Assembly (NCBI RefSeq): GCF_007004655.1
Contig: NZ_ML660099.1
Span: 124,001 to 188,000 of the forward strand
DNA: 64,000 nucleotides
From: Exilibacterium tricleocarpae
Lineage (GTDB): Bacteria > Pseudomonadota > Gammaproteobacteria > Pseudomonadales > Cellvibrionaceae
Direction: 5' to 3'
Positions within the stretch are counted from its first letter, which is position 1; each line of letters begins with the position of its first letter. The notes below the pieces were generated by a model, which searched no databases, was not told the origin of the DNA, and saw only the letters and a list, made by a program, of their open reading frames with translations. Shown piece after piece: positions 8,409-16,792 of this stretch. A program made the translations under genes and the position numbers.

Positions 8409-9707
8409 ATGTATAAACCCCCCAGGCCCCAGAGCATCTTGCTGGTGGATGACAATGACGTTAATCGCCAATTGGTGCGCCATATTCTGGCCGATACCTA
8501 TCCGCTGGTTTACGAAGCCGCCGATGGCAACGAGTGTCTGGCAACGCTGCAAAAATACGATATCGACCTGGTGCTGCTGGATCTCAACATGCCGGAGAAA
8601 TCGGGCTTCGAGGTGCTGACCGAATTGCAGCGCAACGGCGCCAAACGCAACCCGGCGGTCATTGTGGTTTCCGCCGACAGCGATCCCGCCAGTATCAGCC
8701 GCACCTTCCAACTCGGTGCCGCCGACTATGTCACCACACCGTTCAATCGCTATGAACTCCTGGCCCGGGTGCATACCCATCTCGCCCTGCACAACCGCGA
8801 GCAGGAATTGGAAGAGCGGGTCCAGGAGCGCACAGCAGAGCTTATGGAAACCAATCGGCGCCTGCAGGAAACTCACGGCCAACTTTTACAGGCGGAGAAA
8901 ATGGTTTCCCTTGGCCAGTTGGCCGCCGGCGTCGCCCACGAAATCAATAATCCGGTGGGTTATATCAGCTCCAACATGGATACTCTACGCGCCTATTTCG
9001 ACGACCTGCTGGCGGTACTCGACGCCTATCAGGAAACCGAAGAAAGCATCAACAATATACAAATCAAGGACGAGCTGCAGGAGTTGAAGTGTCGATTAAA
9101 CCTCGATTTCCTCAAAGAGGACATACCGCACCTGGTGGACGAATCCCTGCAGGGCGTGCGCCGGGTTAAACAAATTGTGGCAGACCTGAAAGGCTTCTCC
9201 CATCCGGAACAACAGGAGTGGCAACAAGTCGACCTGCACGACACCATCAACAGCGCCCTCAATATCGTCCACGGCCAGCTTAAATACAAAGCTGAAGTCG
9301 TTAAACAGTTCGGCGAACTACCGCCCATCGAGTGTATCGCGCCGCAAATCAACCAGGTGCTGGTAAACCTGCTGGTCAATGCCGGGCAGGCCATCGAGGG
9401 TCGAGGCACCATCACGCTGGTGACCGGCCTGGCAACTGACATCAAAACCCGCGTTGCGGGCGATGCCGTTTTTGTCAGCGTCAGCGACACCGGCATCGGT
9501 ATGTCAGCGGATACCCAAATGCGTATTTTTGATCCCTTCTTCACCAGCAAACCGGTGGGCGAGGGAACCGGCCTGGGCCTGTCGGTATCCTACGGCATCA
9601 TTGAAAATCATCGCGGCGAAATTCTGGTCGACAGCCGCCCGCAACAGGGCAGTTGCTTTACACTCATCTTGCCCGTCACCCAAACCGGAGCCGGCCCCGG
9701 TCACTGA
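8409..9707 (+). CDS. Receiver domain-histidine kinase hybrid
   Basis: 432 residues, no membrane segment, so a soluble sensor. An N-terminal receiver (D15-D16 region, phospho-acceptor D58 in LVLLDLNMP) is followed by a coiled-coil linker (about 130-165), a dimerisation/phosphoacceptor helix with H177 in AAGVAHEINNPVG, and a HATPase domain with NQVLVNLLVNAGQAI, DTGIGM and GTGLGL boxes. The receiver's usually invariant lysine is missing: the family KPF is TPF here (T110). Such kinases typically take input through the receiver and pass phosphate to another regulator; the divergent HTH-receiver at 7421 is a plausible target. The ATG at 8409 is preferred to the upstream TTG at 8340, which sits in the terminator. 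It has no clear Shine-Dalgarno and lies just after a terminator, so expression is probably low or conditional. Confidence 0.88.
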   Translation: MYKPPRPQSILLVDDNDVNRQLVRHILADTYPLVYEAADGNECLATLQKYDIDLVLLDLNMPEKSGFEVLTELQRNGAKRNPAVIVVSADSDPASISRTFQLGAADYVTTPFNRYELLARVHTHLALHNREQELEERVQERTAELMETNRRLQETHGQLLQAEKMVSLGQLAAGVAHEINNPVGYISSNMDTLRAYFDDLLAVLDAYQETEESINNIQIKDELQELKCRLNLDFLKEDIPHLVDESLQGVRRVKQIVADLKGFSHPEQQEWQQVDLHDTINSALNIVHGQLKYKAEVVKQFGELPPIECIAPQINQVLVNLLVNAGQAIEGRGTITLVTGLATDIKTRVAGDAVFVSVSDTGIGMSADTQMRIFDPFFTSKPVGEGTGLGLSVSYGIIENHRGEILVDSRPQQGSCFTLILPVTQTGAGPGH

Positions 9708-9751
9708 AGCCGGCTCGCGCGGCGTTCTGTCGGTAGTCGCAGGCGCCGCAG

Positions 9752-10693
9752 TCAGTCGACGTCCGCCGCCGGTCGCCGCCTAGGTCCCCGACTGCCGATT
9801 CTGGCGATTCTGGCGATTCTGGCGATCACCTGCGGACTCAACCCCTGGTAGAGCCCCAGCGACAACACCACCATGGCAGCACCGCCCAACAGTTGTGCCG
9901 ACACCTGTTCGCCGGCGACAAATACCCCGACACAGATTGCCAGCACCGGTGTAATCAGGTAAGTCAGCGATACCGTGTTGACCGACAAATGCCGCAAGAT
10001 ATAAAAATACAACGAAAACCCCAACATAGAACCAAACAGGGAAAGATAGCCGATGCTCAACACTGTGCGCGACGACCAGTGCTGCGGCCAGCTACCCTCG
10101 AGCAACCACCAACTCACCAGCAGCGCCGGCACCGACATCAATAAAGTACCCGTAGTCTGACGCAGCGGGTCGATATTCCCGCCGAGCCGTTTCAGCCAGA
10201 CACTGCAGAAAGAGAAAAAAAAGCACGACAGAAGCATTCCCGATACACCGTATACCGCCTTATCCCCGAGCGACAACTGATCGGTGTATATCACCGCCAA
10301 ACCGGCAAGCGCTATGGCCAGTGCAGCAATTCGGCGCCCGTTGAACGGATTCTCCCGCAACAACAACATCGACATAACACCGGTTATAAACGGTGACAAA
10401 CCCATAATGAGGGCGATCAGACCGGAGGGAATAAACTGTGCCGACCAATAGACCAGCGGCATGTTTGGAAAAATCCCAAGCGCCGCGACACCGTAACGCT
10501 GCCAGTCATTAGCTTCGCAAAACAGATTGCGACGCAACAGCCCGAGCAGCGACAGGCCGATCACCAACGCCACCAACATCCGCAGGCTGACCGCCGCCAT
10601 AAAGCTGATACCACCGCTGCTCCACTGAATCGCCAGGGGTGTGGTAGCCCAGATCAAAACGACCCCCAGATAGGCCATCAATACAGACATCAT
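9752..10693 (-). CDS. EamA/DMT-superfamily membrane transporter
   Basis: About 313 residues with ten predicted hydrophobic segments arranged as two EamA halves (first half up to about residue 130, second from about 145, with conserved LTYLITPVLAICVGVF near the end). It is an inner-membrane drug/metabolite transporter, substrate unknown. The ATG at 10693 (or 10690) is chosen over the 5' extension to 10735 because of GAGGA just upstream. The C-terminus carries a tandem IAR-IAR-IAR encoded by three perfect 9-bp repeats. The gene is preceded by an attenuator-like leader (10740-10869), so its expression may respond to translation of a leader peptide. Confidence 0.88.
   Translation of the reverse strand: MMSVLMAYLGVVLIWATTPLAIQWSSGGISFMAAVSLRMLVALVIGLSLLGLLRRNLFCEANDWQRYGVAALGIFPNMPLVYWSAQFIPSGLIALIMGLSPFITGVMSMLLLRENPFNGRRIAALAIALAGLAVIYTDQLSLGDKAVYGVSGMLLSCFFFSFCSVWLKRLGGNIDPLRQTTGTLLMSVPALLVSWWLLEGSWPQHWSSRTVLSIGYLSLFGSMLGFSLYFYILRHLSVNTVSLTYLITPVLAICVGVFVAGEQVSAQLLGGAAMVVLSLGLYQGLSPQVIARIARIARIGSRGPRRRPAADVD
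9797..9828. repeat. Three tandem 9-bp repeats at the 3' end of the EamA gene
   Basis: GATTCTGGC occurs three times in direct succession (with a fourth partial copy), encoding Ile-Ala-Arg repeats in the cytoplasmic tail of the transporter. This is a small in-frame slippage site, and length differences between strains would be expected. Confidence 0.7.
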
Positions 10694-10734
10694 CGAATCC
10701 TCTTTGGCGAACCTTGAAGTAAAGGTCGCAAACA

Positions 10735-10769
10735 CGAAAAAGGCCGCAGGTTGTTAACGCTGCGGCCTT
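10735..10769 (-). terminator. Intrinsic terminator/attenuator in the EamA gene leader
   Basis: A perfect 10-bp stem, AAGGCCGCAG (10740-10749) with CTGCGGCCTT (10760-10769), is followed on the minus strand by five T. It sits 42 bp upstream of the transporter start and after the leader ORF, so read on the minus strand it would stop transcription before the gene: an attenuator layout. Confidence 0.75.
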
Positions 10770-10794
10770 CGGTAAACTTATCTCTGTTGCAGTT

Positions 10795-10869
10795 TTATCG
10801 CATCAGAGCGACCTCGGGCACACAGCACGGCGGCAGATACCAGGTGACGGTATGCACTCGGCGGCACAT
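10795..10869 (-). CDS. Candidate 24-residue leader peptide
   Basis: A 24-codon ORF starting MCRRVHTV and ending PEVALMR stops 25 bp before the terminator hairpin at 10740-10769. It contains a Cys-Cys pair and three arginines; no single residue is repeated enough to name the sensed amino acid. The evidence is its position between a possible promoter and a terminator upstream of the EamA gene. It could be a chance ORF; no strong Shine-Dalgarno is visible. Confidence 0.35.
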   Translation of the reverse strand: MCRRVHTVTWYLPPCCVPEVALMR

Positions 10870-10939
10870 CTGCACTTGCAGACCAGCCTTTCTGAAGGTC
10901 TTGAGATCGCGTATAAAAACCACGTTGAATGCTACTCTT

Positions 10940-11035
10940 TAGGTTAAAATCAATTAGGTTAAAATCAATTAGGTTAAAACCGATTAGATTAAAACCAAGG
11001 TCAAGATTAAGGTCAAAATCGAAACTTAAAACCGA
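10940..11035. repeat. A+T-rich degenerate tandem repeats upstream of cca
   Basis: A 15-bp unit, AGGTTAAAATCAATT, occurs twice perfectly and then decays through variants (AGGTTAAAACCGATT, AGATTAAAACCAAGG, AGGTCAAAATCG) over about 95 bp. It forms a low-complexity block between the EamA gene and cca; no protein is encoded. Confidence 0.7.
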
Positions 11036-11161
11036 GAGCCAATATTGAGCGTTGAAATCGGATAAAAGTCAGATTGAAACGGAAAAATAGAAATTTGCAA
11101 AAACTTGTTTTAGAGTGTGAGGCAATCCCGTTATAGCGTCAAGCCGCTTTACCGATTTTTT

Positions 11162-12334
11162 ATGGATGTTTATCTCGTTGGCGGTGCTGTCCGCGACCAG
11201 TTGCTCGGTTACCCGGTATCAGAAAGAGACTGGGTGGTGGTCGGTGCTACCCCCCGGCAAATGCTCGATCTCGGCTATAAACCGGTGGGCAAGGATTTTC
11301 CGGTCTTCCTGCACCCCGACACCCGGGAAGAATATGCCCTGGCCCGCACCGAACGCAAAACCGCGCCGGGCTACACCGGGTTTCAATTCTATACCGCAGC
11401 CGATGTAACACTCGAAGACGATCTCATCCGCCGCGACCTCACCATTAACGCCATGGCGCAGGATCAGTACGGACACTTGATCGATCCCTATAACGGCCGC
11501 GCAGATATCGCCGCTAAATACCTGCGCCATGTGTCGCCGGCGTTTGCCGAAGATCCGGTGCGGATTCTGCGGGTTGCACGGTTTACCGCCCGCTATCACC
11601 ATTTGGGATTTCGCCCGGCGCCGGAGACACTGGCACTGATGCAGCGCATGGTGGCGCAGGGCGAGGCCGATCATCTGGTCGCGGAGCGAGTCTGGAAAGA
11701 ATTGGACCGGGCGCTCGGTGAGCGCAATCCCGAAGCGTTTATTCGCGTGTTGCAACAGTGCGGTGCCCTCGGCGCCGTAATGCCGGAACTGGAGCGGCTG
11801 TTTGCCGCCGCCCCGGGTGCCGGCGAGGCCCCGGGGGAACAGGCTCTGCGCACGTTGCAGCAGGCCTGCGCCATGGGCGGCGCTGGTGCCGTGCGCTTCG
11901 CCGCGTTGGTTTACCTGCTGGCCGATCACCACCCCCGGCAACTCGACGCCATAACGTCGCTGTGCCGGCGCCTCGGCGTGCCCAAAGAACCGCGTGAACT
12001 GGCGTTGTCCGTCGCTGCGCGACGCCGCGATTGCCACCGGGCGCTGGCGTTGGACGGCGCCGCCCTATTGCAACTTGTCACCGCCCTCGACGGCCTGCGC
12101 CGCCCGCAGCGTTACGAGCAGTTTCTGTTGTGTTGCGAGGCCGAGGCGCGCAGTTTTCCGGATCGACAACAGGCCCCCTATCCCCAGGCGGACCTGCTGC
12201 GCGACGCCCTTAAAACCTGTCTCGCCGTCGATGCGAAAGCCCTAGCGCAGGCGGGTCTGCAGGGCCAGCAACTCGGCGCCGAATTGCGGCGCCGGCGCAG
12301 CCGGGCGCTGGAGCAACTGATAGCAGCGCGGTAA
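11162..12334 (+). CDS. cca: CCA tRNA nucleotidyltransferase, HD motif absent
   Basis: Adds or repairs the 3' CCA of tRNAs using CTP and ATP, in the cytoplasm. The 390-residue protein opens with the class II nucleotidyltransferase signature (YLVGGAVRDQLLG, RDWVVVGAT), followed by EYALARTERK, RRDLTINAMA and EDPVRILRVARF. Start: the ATG at 11162 matches homologues; the in-frame ORF from 11117 would add 15 foreign residues. Compared with E. coli Cca, the C-terminal region aligns but the metal-binding HDLGK of the HD phosphohydrolase domain is replaced by a sequence around LLADHHP. The CCA-adding half should therefore work while the 2',3'-cyclic phosphatase activities of the multifunctional form are probably lost. 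Confidence 0.93.
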   Translation: MDVYLVGGAVRDQLLGYPVSERDWVVVGATPRQMLDLGYKPVGKDFPVFLHPDTREEYALARTERKTAPGYTGFQFYTAADVTLEDDLIRRDLTINAMAQDQYGHLIDPYNGRADIAAKYLRHVSPAFAEDPVRILRVARFTARYHHLGFRPAPETLALMQRMVAQGEADHLVAERVWKELDRALGERNPEAFIRVLQQCGALGAVMPELERLFAAAPGAGEAPGEQALRTLQQACAMGGAGAVRFAALVYLLADHHPRQLDAITSLCRRLGVPKEPRELALSVAARRRDCHRALALDGAALLQLVTALDGLRRPQRYEQFLLCCEAEARSFPDRQQAPYPQADLLRDALKTCLAVDAKALAQAGLQGQQLGAELRRRRSRALEQLIAAR

Positions 12335-12567
12335 TCTGCACCCGGCGACCGGGACAGACGTTAATGACACTGGCTAAAGGCACCTACCTCTGGTACTCAA
12401 GAGGATTGGTGCCAGTTTATCGACCCCCGCCCCCAGTCGAGAATACCGTGGGGAGGTCTGCCTCCGGACGGGGCAATTGGCACCCCTGTGCTTAAACATC
12501 AGAGGCAGTTGCCTGCAGCGGGTGCCATTGAGCACCGACAGAGAAAACCTATTATTAAGGAAAGACA
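12335..12567. other. Intergenic interval between cca and folM
   Basis: 233 bp with no gene. It contains several short inverted segments (for example CCTCT/AGAGG near 12388-12405 and GGAGG/CCTCC near 12451-12465) and a GGTGCCAG/CTGGC pair, but no clear terminator with a T tract. Nothing further can be supported. Confidence 0.4.
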
Positions 12568-13311
12568 ATGACAGCAAACCATCCCGTCGCCCTGATAACC
12601 GGCGCCGCCCGCCGCATCGGCGCACAGATCGCCGAGACTCTGCACCGGGCTGATTTCAACGTGGTGCTGCACTACAGAAACTCCGCCACCGCCGCCGAAC
12701 AACTCGCCGCCACCTTCAACCAGCGGCGACCGGACTCCGCCATTTGCCTGGCAGCCGATCTGTGCCAATCGACACAAGTGCAGCACTTGGCAGAACAGAG
12801 CCAGACGCAATGGGGTCGTGTAGACGCGCTGATCAACAACGCCTCGAGCTTCTATCCCACACCTATCGGCAGCGCCACCGAGGCACAGTGGGACGACCTG
12901 CTCGGCAGCAACGTAAAGGCGCCCTTCTTTCTCAGCCAGGCCCTGGCAGCGGCGCTGACCCGACAGCGGGGCGCCATTATCAATATCGCCGATATTCACG
13001 CCGACAGACCACTGGCCGAACACACGGTTTACTGCATCGCAAAGGCGGGCAACGTCATGCTGACCCAGTCGCTGGCCCGGGAACTGGCGCCGGCGGTGCG
13101 GGTAAACGGCATTGCCCCCGGCGCGATTCTCTGGCCCGAGCAGGCCGCTGAGCTCAGTGACGACGGCAAACAGAAAGTTCTCGGCCGCGTGCCCCTGGCG
13201 CGGCCCGGCGCGCCGGCGGATATCGCCGCTACGGTGCTGTTCCTATTGACCGGCGCCCCCTATATCACCGGCCAGGTCATTGCCGTGGACGGGGGGCGTT
13301 CGCTCACTTGA
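12568..13311 (+). CDS. folM: Pteridine reductase / dihydromonapterin reductase-like SDR
   Basis: NADPH-dependent reductase of the short-chain dehydrogenase family acting on pterins (dihydromonapterin or dihydrobiopterin), 247 residues. The family marks are the Rossmann glycine motif with arginines (TGAARRIGAQIA, residues 10-21), typical of pteridine reductases, then LINNASSFYP, the catalytic YCIAK and the C-terminal GQVIAVDGGRSLT. Its 3' end overlaps the convergent folK stop by 8 bp, and it lies beside folK and folB, supporting a pterin/folate role over a generic dehydrogenase. Whether it makes tetrahydromonapterin or substitutes for dihydrofolate reductase cannot be decided from sequence. 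Confidence 0.85.
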   Translation: MTANHPVALITGAARRIGAQIAETLHRADFNVVLHYRNSATAAEQLAATFNQRRPDSAICLAADLCQSTQVQHLAEQSQTQWGRVDALINNASSFYPTPIGSATEAQWDDLLGSNVKAPFFLSQALAAALTRQRGAIINIADIHADRPLAEHTVYCIAKAGNVMLTQSLARELAPAVRVNGIAPGAILWPEQAAELSDDGKQKVLGRVPLARPGAPADIAATVLFLLTGAPYITGQVIAVDGGRSLT

Positions 13312-13825
13312 GCGCCGCCCGGGAGAACTGCTGCCCGCGCCAGCTGAAATCCGCAATCCAGAGCTGTTGCCGGCGCTTGTCGTAGCGCTCCCAAAGCTCA
13401 CCGTAGGAGCACTTGAGAACCGGGTGCAGTACCTGCGGCGCTATCTCCGCCAGCGGCCAGAGCACAAATGCGTTTTTGGTCACCTCATCGCGGGGCAGTG
13501 CAACGCCGTCGACCGTGCCGGCGACATCGCCGTAGGTCAGAATATCGATATCGAGCGTGCGGGAACTGAAGCGGGGCCCGTCGCGCCGGCGCCCGTTGGC
13601 GGTCTCGATATGCCGCAACTGCCCCGCCAGTTCACCCACCCCGAGCGAAGTATCGATGCCCGCCACCAGATTGAAAAAGTTATCTCCGGCAAACCCCACC
13701 GCCTCGCTTTCATAGACCGACGACAGCAGCAGCTCGCCGTAGGTCTGGTGCAGTGCGTCCAGGCAGGCACTGATATGCCTGTGACGATCGATGTTACTGC
13801 CGATACTGAGATACACCCGGGCCAT
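13304..13825 (-). CDS. folK: 2-amino-4-hydroxy-6-hydroxymethyldihydropteridine diphosphokinase
   Basis: Transfers pyrophosphate from ATP to 6-hydroxymethyl-7,8-dihydropterin in folate synthesis. About 173 residues, with YLSIGSNIDRH at the N-terminus, VYESEAVGF, NFFNLVAGIDTSL, the RRRDGPRFSSRTLDIDIL block (pterin and ATP/Mg binding; Asp pair in LDIDIL) and LPRDEVTKNAFVLWPLAEIAP. The ATG at 13825 is preferred over 13849 because AGAGGTG lies just upstream and homologues begin at MARVYLSIG. It lies 10 bp downstream of folB on the same strand, a probable folB-folK operon. Confidence 0.94.
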   Translation of the reverse strand: MARVYLSIGSNIDRHRHISACLDALHQTYGELLLSSVYESEAVGFAGDNFFNLVAGIDTSLGVGELAGQLRHIETANGRRRDGPRFSSRTLDIDILTYGDVAGTVDGVALPRDEVTKNAFVLWPLAEIAPQVLHPVLKCSYGELWERYDKRRQQLWIADFSWRGQQFSRAALK

Positions 13826-13835
13826 CACCACACCT

Positions 13836-14207
13836 CTACTGTGCGGCACCGGCCAGCTTGTCGCCGCGCTCGATCAGGATCCCCACATCCCGCGAACCCC
13901 GCAGCGCCCCCGGCTTACTCAGGCGCAGGCGCAGCCAACTGACCCCGAATTCCTGCCGCACGATCGCCGCCACCTGCTCGGCCAGGGTCTCCACCAGTTG
14001 AAACTGGCTGTCCTCTATAAAGGCGATCAGGCGCTTGGCCACCGCCTTGTAGTCCAGCGCATGCTGGATATCGTCGGTCTGTGCCGCGGGGCGAATGTCC
14101 GTCGCCATCTCCAAATCCAGGCTGACCCGCTGTTTCACCTCCCGCTCCCAGTCAAAAATACCGATGATCGTTTCGACCTGAAGGTCTCTGATATAGACAA
14201 TATCCAT
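13836..14207 (-). CDS. folB: Dihydroneopterin aldolase
   Basis: Cleaves 7,8-dihydroneopterin to 6-hydroxymethyldihydropterin and glycolaldehyde, the step before FolK. 123 residues, typical length, with the family start MDIVYIRDLQVETIIGIFDWER, the catalytic-site glutamate in VETLAEQVA and the lysine in LRLSKPGALRGS. The ATG at 14207 fits homologues; an ATG at 14231 would add eight residues. It is the first gene of the folB-folK pair and is downstream of tsaD on the same strand with about 60 bp between. Confidence 0.94.
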   Translation of the reverse strand: MDIVYIRDLQVETIIGIFDWEREVKQRVSLDLEMATDIRPAAQTDDIQHALDYKAVAKRLIAFIEDSQFQLVETLAEQVAAIVRQEFGVSWLRLRLSKPGALRGSRDVGILIERGDKLAGAAQ

Positions 14208-14267
14208 ACTCACGTCCGCACTATTTGTCATTTATCGGGTGAACCTGCCATTCATGGAGCCGAAAGC

Positions 14268-15320
14268 TCAGCTACTCGCAGCAGGGGTGCCGGTCAACGC
14301 CGGCAGACTTTCCAGCGACCAGCGCGGCTTGACCGTCACCCCCAGATCGTCGCGCTGGCCGGCCAGCAGCCGCTGGCAACCGGCATAAGCAATCATGGCG
14401 CCGTTGTCGGTGCAAAACTCCTGGCGCGCGTAGTAGACCCGCCCGCCGGCTTTTGCCAGGGCCGCCTCCAGCACCGCCCGCAGCCGCACATTGGCGGAGA
14501 CGCCGCCGGCGATAATCAGGGTACTCAGCCCGGTCTGCTCGAGCGCCCGCCGGCATTTGATTGCCAGTGTCTGCACCACCGCCTCTTGAAACGCATGGGC
14601 GATGTCGGCGCAGGTCTGCTGGTCCGGCAGACCGTCGGCCCCGGCGTGCTCCGCGACTGTATTGAGGGTAAATGTCTTCAGGCCACTGAAGCTGAAATCC
14701 AGGCCCGGTCGATCGGTCATGGGGCGGGGAAATACAAAGCGCCCGGCGGCCCCCTGCTGCGCCAGCCTGGCGATATGCGGACCGCCGGGATAGTCCAGAT
14801 CGAGCATTTTGGCCGCTTTGTCAAAGGCCTCGCCGGCGGCGTCATCCAGGGACTCACCGAGCAGCTCATAGACGCCGATACCGTCCACCCTGACCAGTTG
14901 CGTATGTCCCCCGGAGACCAGCAGCGCCACAAACGGGAAGGCGGGCGGCTGCGCCTCCAACATCGGTGCCAGCAAGTGACCCTCCATATGGTGCACACCG
15001 ATAGCCGGCACATCCCACGCATAGGCCAGCGCCCGCCCGGCGCAGGCACCTACCATAAGTGCCCCAATCAGGCCCGGACCGGCAGTATAGGCGACCGCAT
15101 CGACTTCGTTCGCCTCACTGCCAGCCTCGGACAGCAGGCGCTTTACCAAGGGCAGCAATTTGCGCACATGGTCCCGGGACGCCAGCTCCGGCACCACCCC
15201 ACCGTACTCGGCGTGCAGCTTCACCTGGCTGTAAAGGCAGTGACCGAGCAGCCCGCGCTCACTGTCGTAGAGCGCCAGCCCGGTTTCATCGCAGGAGGTC
15301 TCTATCCCCAAAACGCGCAT
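14268..15320 (-). CDS. tsaD: tRNA N6-adenosine threonylcarbamoyltransferase
   Basis: Transfers the threonylcarbamoyl group onto A37 of ANN-decoding tRNAs, working with TsaB, TsaE and TsaC. 350 residues in the ASKHA fold, with the opening [27 protein letters not shown], the metal-binding [19 protein letters not shown] and ATP-binding segments in [10 protein letters not shown] and [11 protein letters not shown]. The position divergent from rpsU, and near dnaG-rpoD, is the classic gammaproteobacterial arrangement. The 376-bp divergent interval should hold promoters for both directions. Confidence 0.96.
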   Translation of the reverse strand: MRVLGIETSCDETGLALYDSERGLLGHCLYSQVKLHAEYGGVVPELASRDHVRKLLPLVKRLLSEAGSEANEVDAVAYTAGPGLIGALMVGACAGRALAYAWDVPAIGVHHMEGHLLAPMLEAQPPAFPFVALLVSGGHTQLVRVDGIGVYELLGESLDDAAGEAFDKAAKMLDLDYPGGPHIARLAQQGAAGRFVFPRPMTDRPGLDFSFSGLKTFTLNTVAEHAGADGLPDQQTCADIAHAFQEAVVQTLAIKCRRALEQTGLSTLIIAGGVSANVRLRAVLEAALAKAGGRVYYARQEFCTDNGAMIAYAGCQRLLAGQRDDLGVTVKPRWSLESLPALTGTPAASS

Positions 15321-15697
15321 ACACCTACCTCGTATATTGAGTCGTTATCCGGCTCCCAGTGATACCCTTGCCCCGGCGACCGGTAACAAACAAAGGCCGC
15401 CGGCCTTGCTTTTAGCCGGCATGATAATCGAAACCCGTATCATTAGCCTCCCCCATGCACCAAATTATCTGTCCAATGCCGAACGGCTCGCTTTAGGCAA
15501 CCGCTTTCGCGTCGAGCGCCTACTTGTTGTTGGTGATGTACGTGGGCGAAACCGTGCCAATTGACCGGCCTGGGCGCTTGCAGCCAGCGCGCTAAGTGTA
15601 TAGAATTTGCGCCCCTTAGATTGCGAGAAGTCACGGGGCGGACCCGGCAGCGGGCGGCGAGACTTCTGGCGCGAATGAACTCATACAAGGTAACAGC
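15321..15697. promoter_or_regulatory. Divergent tsaD/rpsU intergenic region
   Basis: 376 bp. The rpsU-proximal part has a plausible promoter, TTGCAG (15578-15583)-N17-TAGAAT (15601-15606). A GC-rich inverted segment GCCGGC...GCCGGC lies near 15397-15420, on the tsaD side. The ORFs across the interval lack protein character. The promoter assignment is by eye only. Confidence 0.45.
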
Positions 15698-15913
15698 ATG
15701 CCTTCGGTAAAACTGAAAGAAAACGAGCCTTTTGATATTGCGCTGCGCCGTTTCAAGCGCTCCTGCGAAAAAGCCGGTGTCCTGGCGGAAGTGCGGCGCC
15801 GCGAATTCTACGAAAAGCCGACCGCTATTCGCAAGCGCAAGGCCGCTGCCGCGGTAAAACGCCACGCCAAGAAAATGCAGCGCGAAACCCGCAAGTTCCA
15901 GCGCCTGTATTAA
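15698..15913 (+). CDS. rpsU: 30S ribosomal protein S21
   Basis: 71-residue basic protein of the small ribosomal subunit, needed for efficient initiation on Shine-Dalgarno mRNAs. Sequence is unmistakable: [27 protein letters not shown]-type N-terminus (first motif residues 1-20), the [14 protein letters not shown] core and a lysine/arginine-rich C-terminus. It heads the macromolecular-synthesis cluster rpsU-(yqeY-like)-dnaG-rpoD. Confidence 0.98.
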   Translation: MPSVKLKENEPFDIALRRFKRSCEKAGVLAEVRRREFYEKPTAIRKRKAAAAVKRHAKKMQRETRKFQRLY

Positions 15914-16010
15914 TCCCCGACCTGTCGCGACACCCGGTGTGCGGCTTTATCCGGGCTTTCACCGCTAGCTGCCCCCGCCCGAACGGGGCCGAACCGAAGC
16001 GAGAACGACC

Positions 16011-16472
16011 ATGGCCGACGCTGAGCTAAAACAACGTATCACCACTGCCATGAAAGATGCCATGCGCGCCAAAGACAAGCCGCGCCTGGGCGTTATCCGC
16101 CTGATCCTGGCGGAATTCAAGCGCATTGAGGTGGACGAGCGCATCGACCTCGACGAACCCCGTATTCTCGCCGTGCTGGATAAAATGGCCAAACAGCGCC
16201 GCGACTCCGCCCGCCAGTACACCGATGCTGGCCGCACCGACCTGGCCGAGCAGGAAGACTTCGAGATAGGTGTCATTCAGGAATTTCTGCCGGCAGCCCT
16301 GGGCGACGCCGAACTGAACACCATTATCGCCGCCGCGATCACCGACAGCGGTGCCACCAGCGCCCGGGATATGGGCAAGGTGATGGGATTGGTCAAACCC
16401 CAGGTGCAGGGACGAGCCGATATGGGCGCCGTCAGCCGGATCGTCAAAGAGCAACTTGCCGCTCAGGCTTGA
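16011..16472 (+). CDS. yqeY: GatB/YqeY domain protein
   Basis: 153-residue soluble protein consisting of the GatB/YqeY domain, the tail domain of the tRNA-dependent amidotransferase subunit GatB that also exists alone. Marks include the N-terminal amphipathic helix, LGVIRLILAEFKRIEVDER, EDFEIGVIQEFLP and the GxV(M)GLVKPQVQGRADMGAVS C-terminal segment. Role as a free protein is uncertain; tRNA binding is presumed. It lies between rpsU and dnaG, its usual place in pseudomonads and relatives. The 320 bp after it hold no gene. Confidence 0.92.
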   Translation: MADAELKQRITTAMKDAMRAKDKPRLGVIRLILAEFKRIEVDERIDLDEPRILAVLDKMAKQRRDSARQYTDAGRTDLAEQEDFEIGVIQEFLPAALGDAELNTIIAAAITDSGATSARDMGKVMGLVKPQVQGRADMGAVSRIVKEQLAAQA

Positions 16473-16792
16473 TGGTTTACGACAGCCTCTAAAACCGCAA
16501 TCACCAGCCCACCGCTCCCTCGCTTGCAGCAAAGGGATTGCCGGCCCGAATGGCGCTGCTGATGCGAAAGAGAAACCCAACGCTCAAAAAAAGCAGCCCA
16601 CGGCAAATCCGCGGTAACAACGGGCTCAACGCATCGGACGACGCCAAAGAAAAGCCTTCGCAGTGACGTTGACCGCAGGCCCGACGCCCCCAAACTCACC
16701 GCCTTGACGTGCTCTCGGCCTGTTGTTAGCTAGCGCCACGAGCCTCTGCCGGTGCGCTGTAAACTCCACCCTGTAACCTGTAAACTCACGCT
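16473..16792. other. Intergenic interval between the yqeY-like gene and dnaG
   Basis: 320 bp without a supportable gene. No terminator with a T tract and no near-consensus promoter is visible. A CCTGTAA-type direct repeat (CTGTAAACTCCACCCTGTAA, CTGTAAACTCACG) lies just before the dnaG start and nothing else stands out. Confidence 0.4.

Noticed and set aside
8192-8416. A 74-residue ORF across the candidate small RNA and terminator.
   Set aside because: It begins at the promoter -10 with no ribosome site and reads through the terminator hairpin and T tract, so it is unlikely to be translated.
13791-15362. A 523-residue plus-strand ORF opposite folB and tsaD.
   Set aside because: TsaD and FolB are unmistakable in the minus strand; the plus-strand frame has no recognisable domain.
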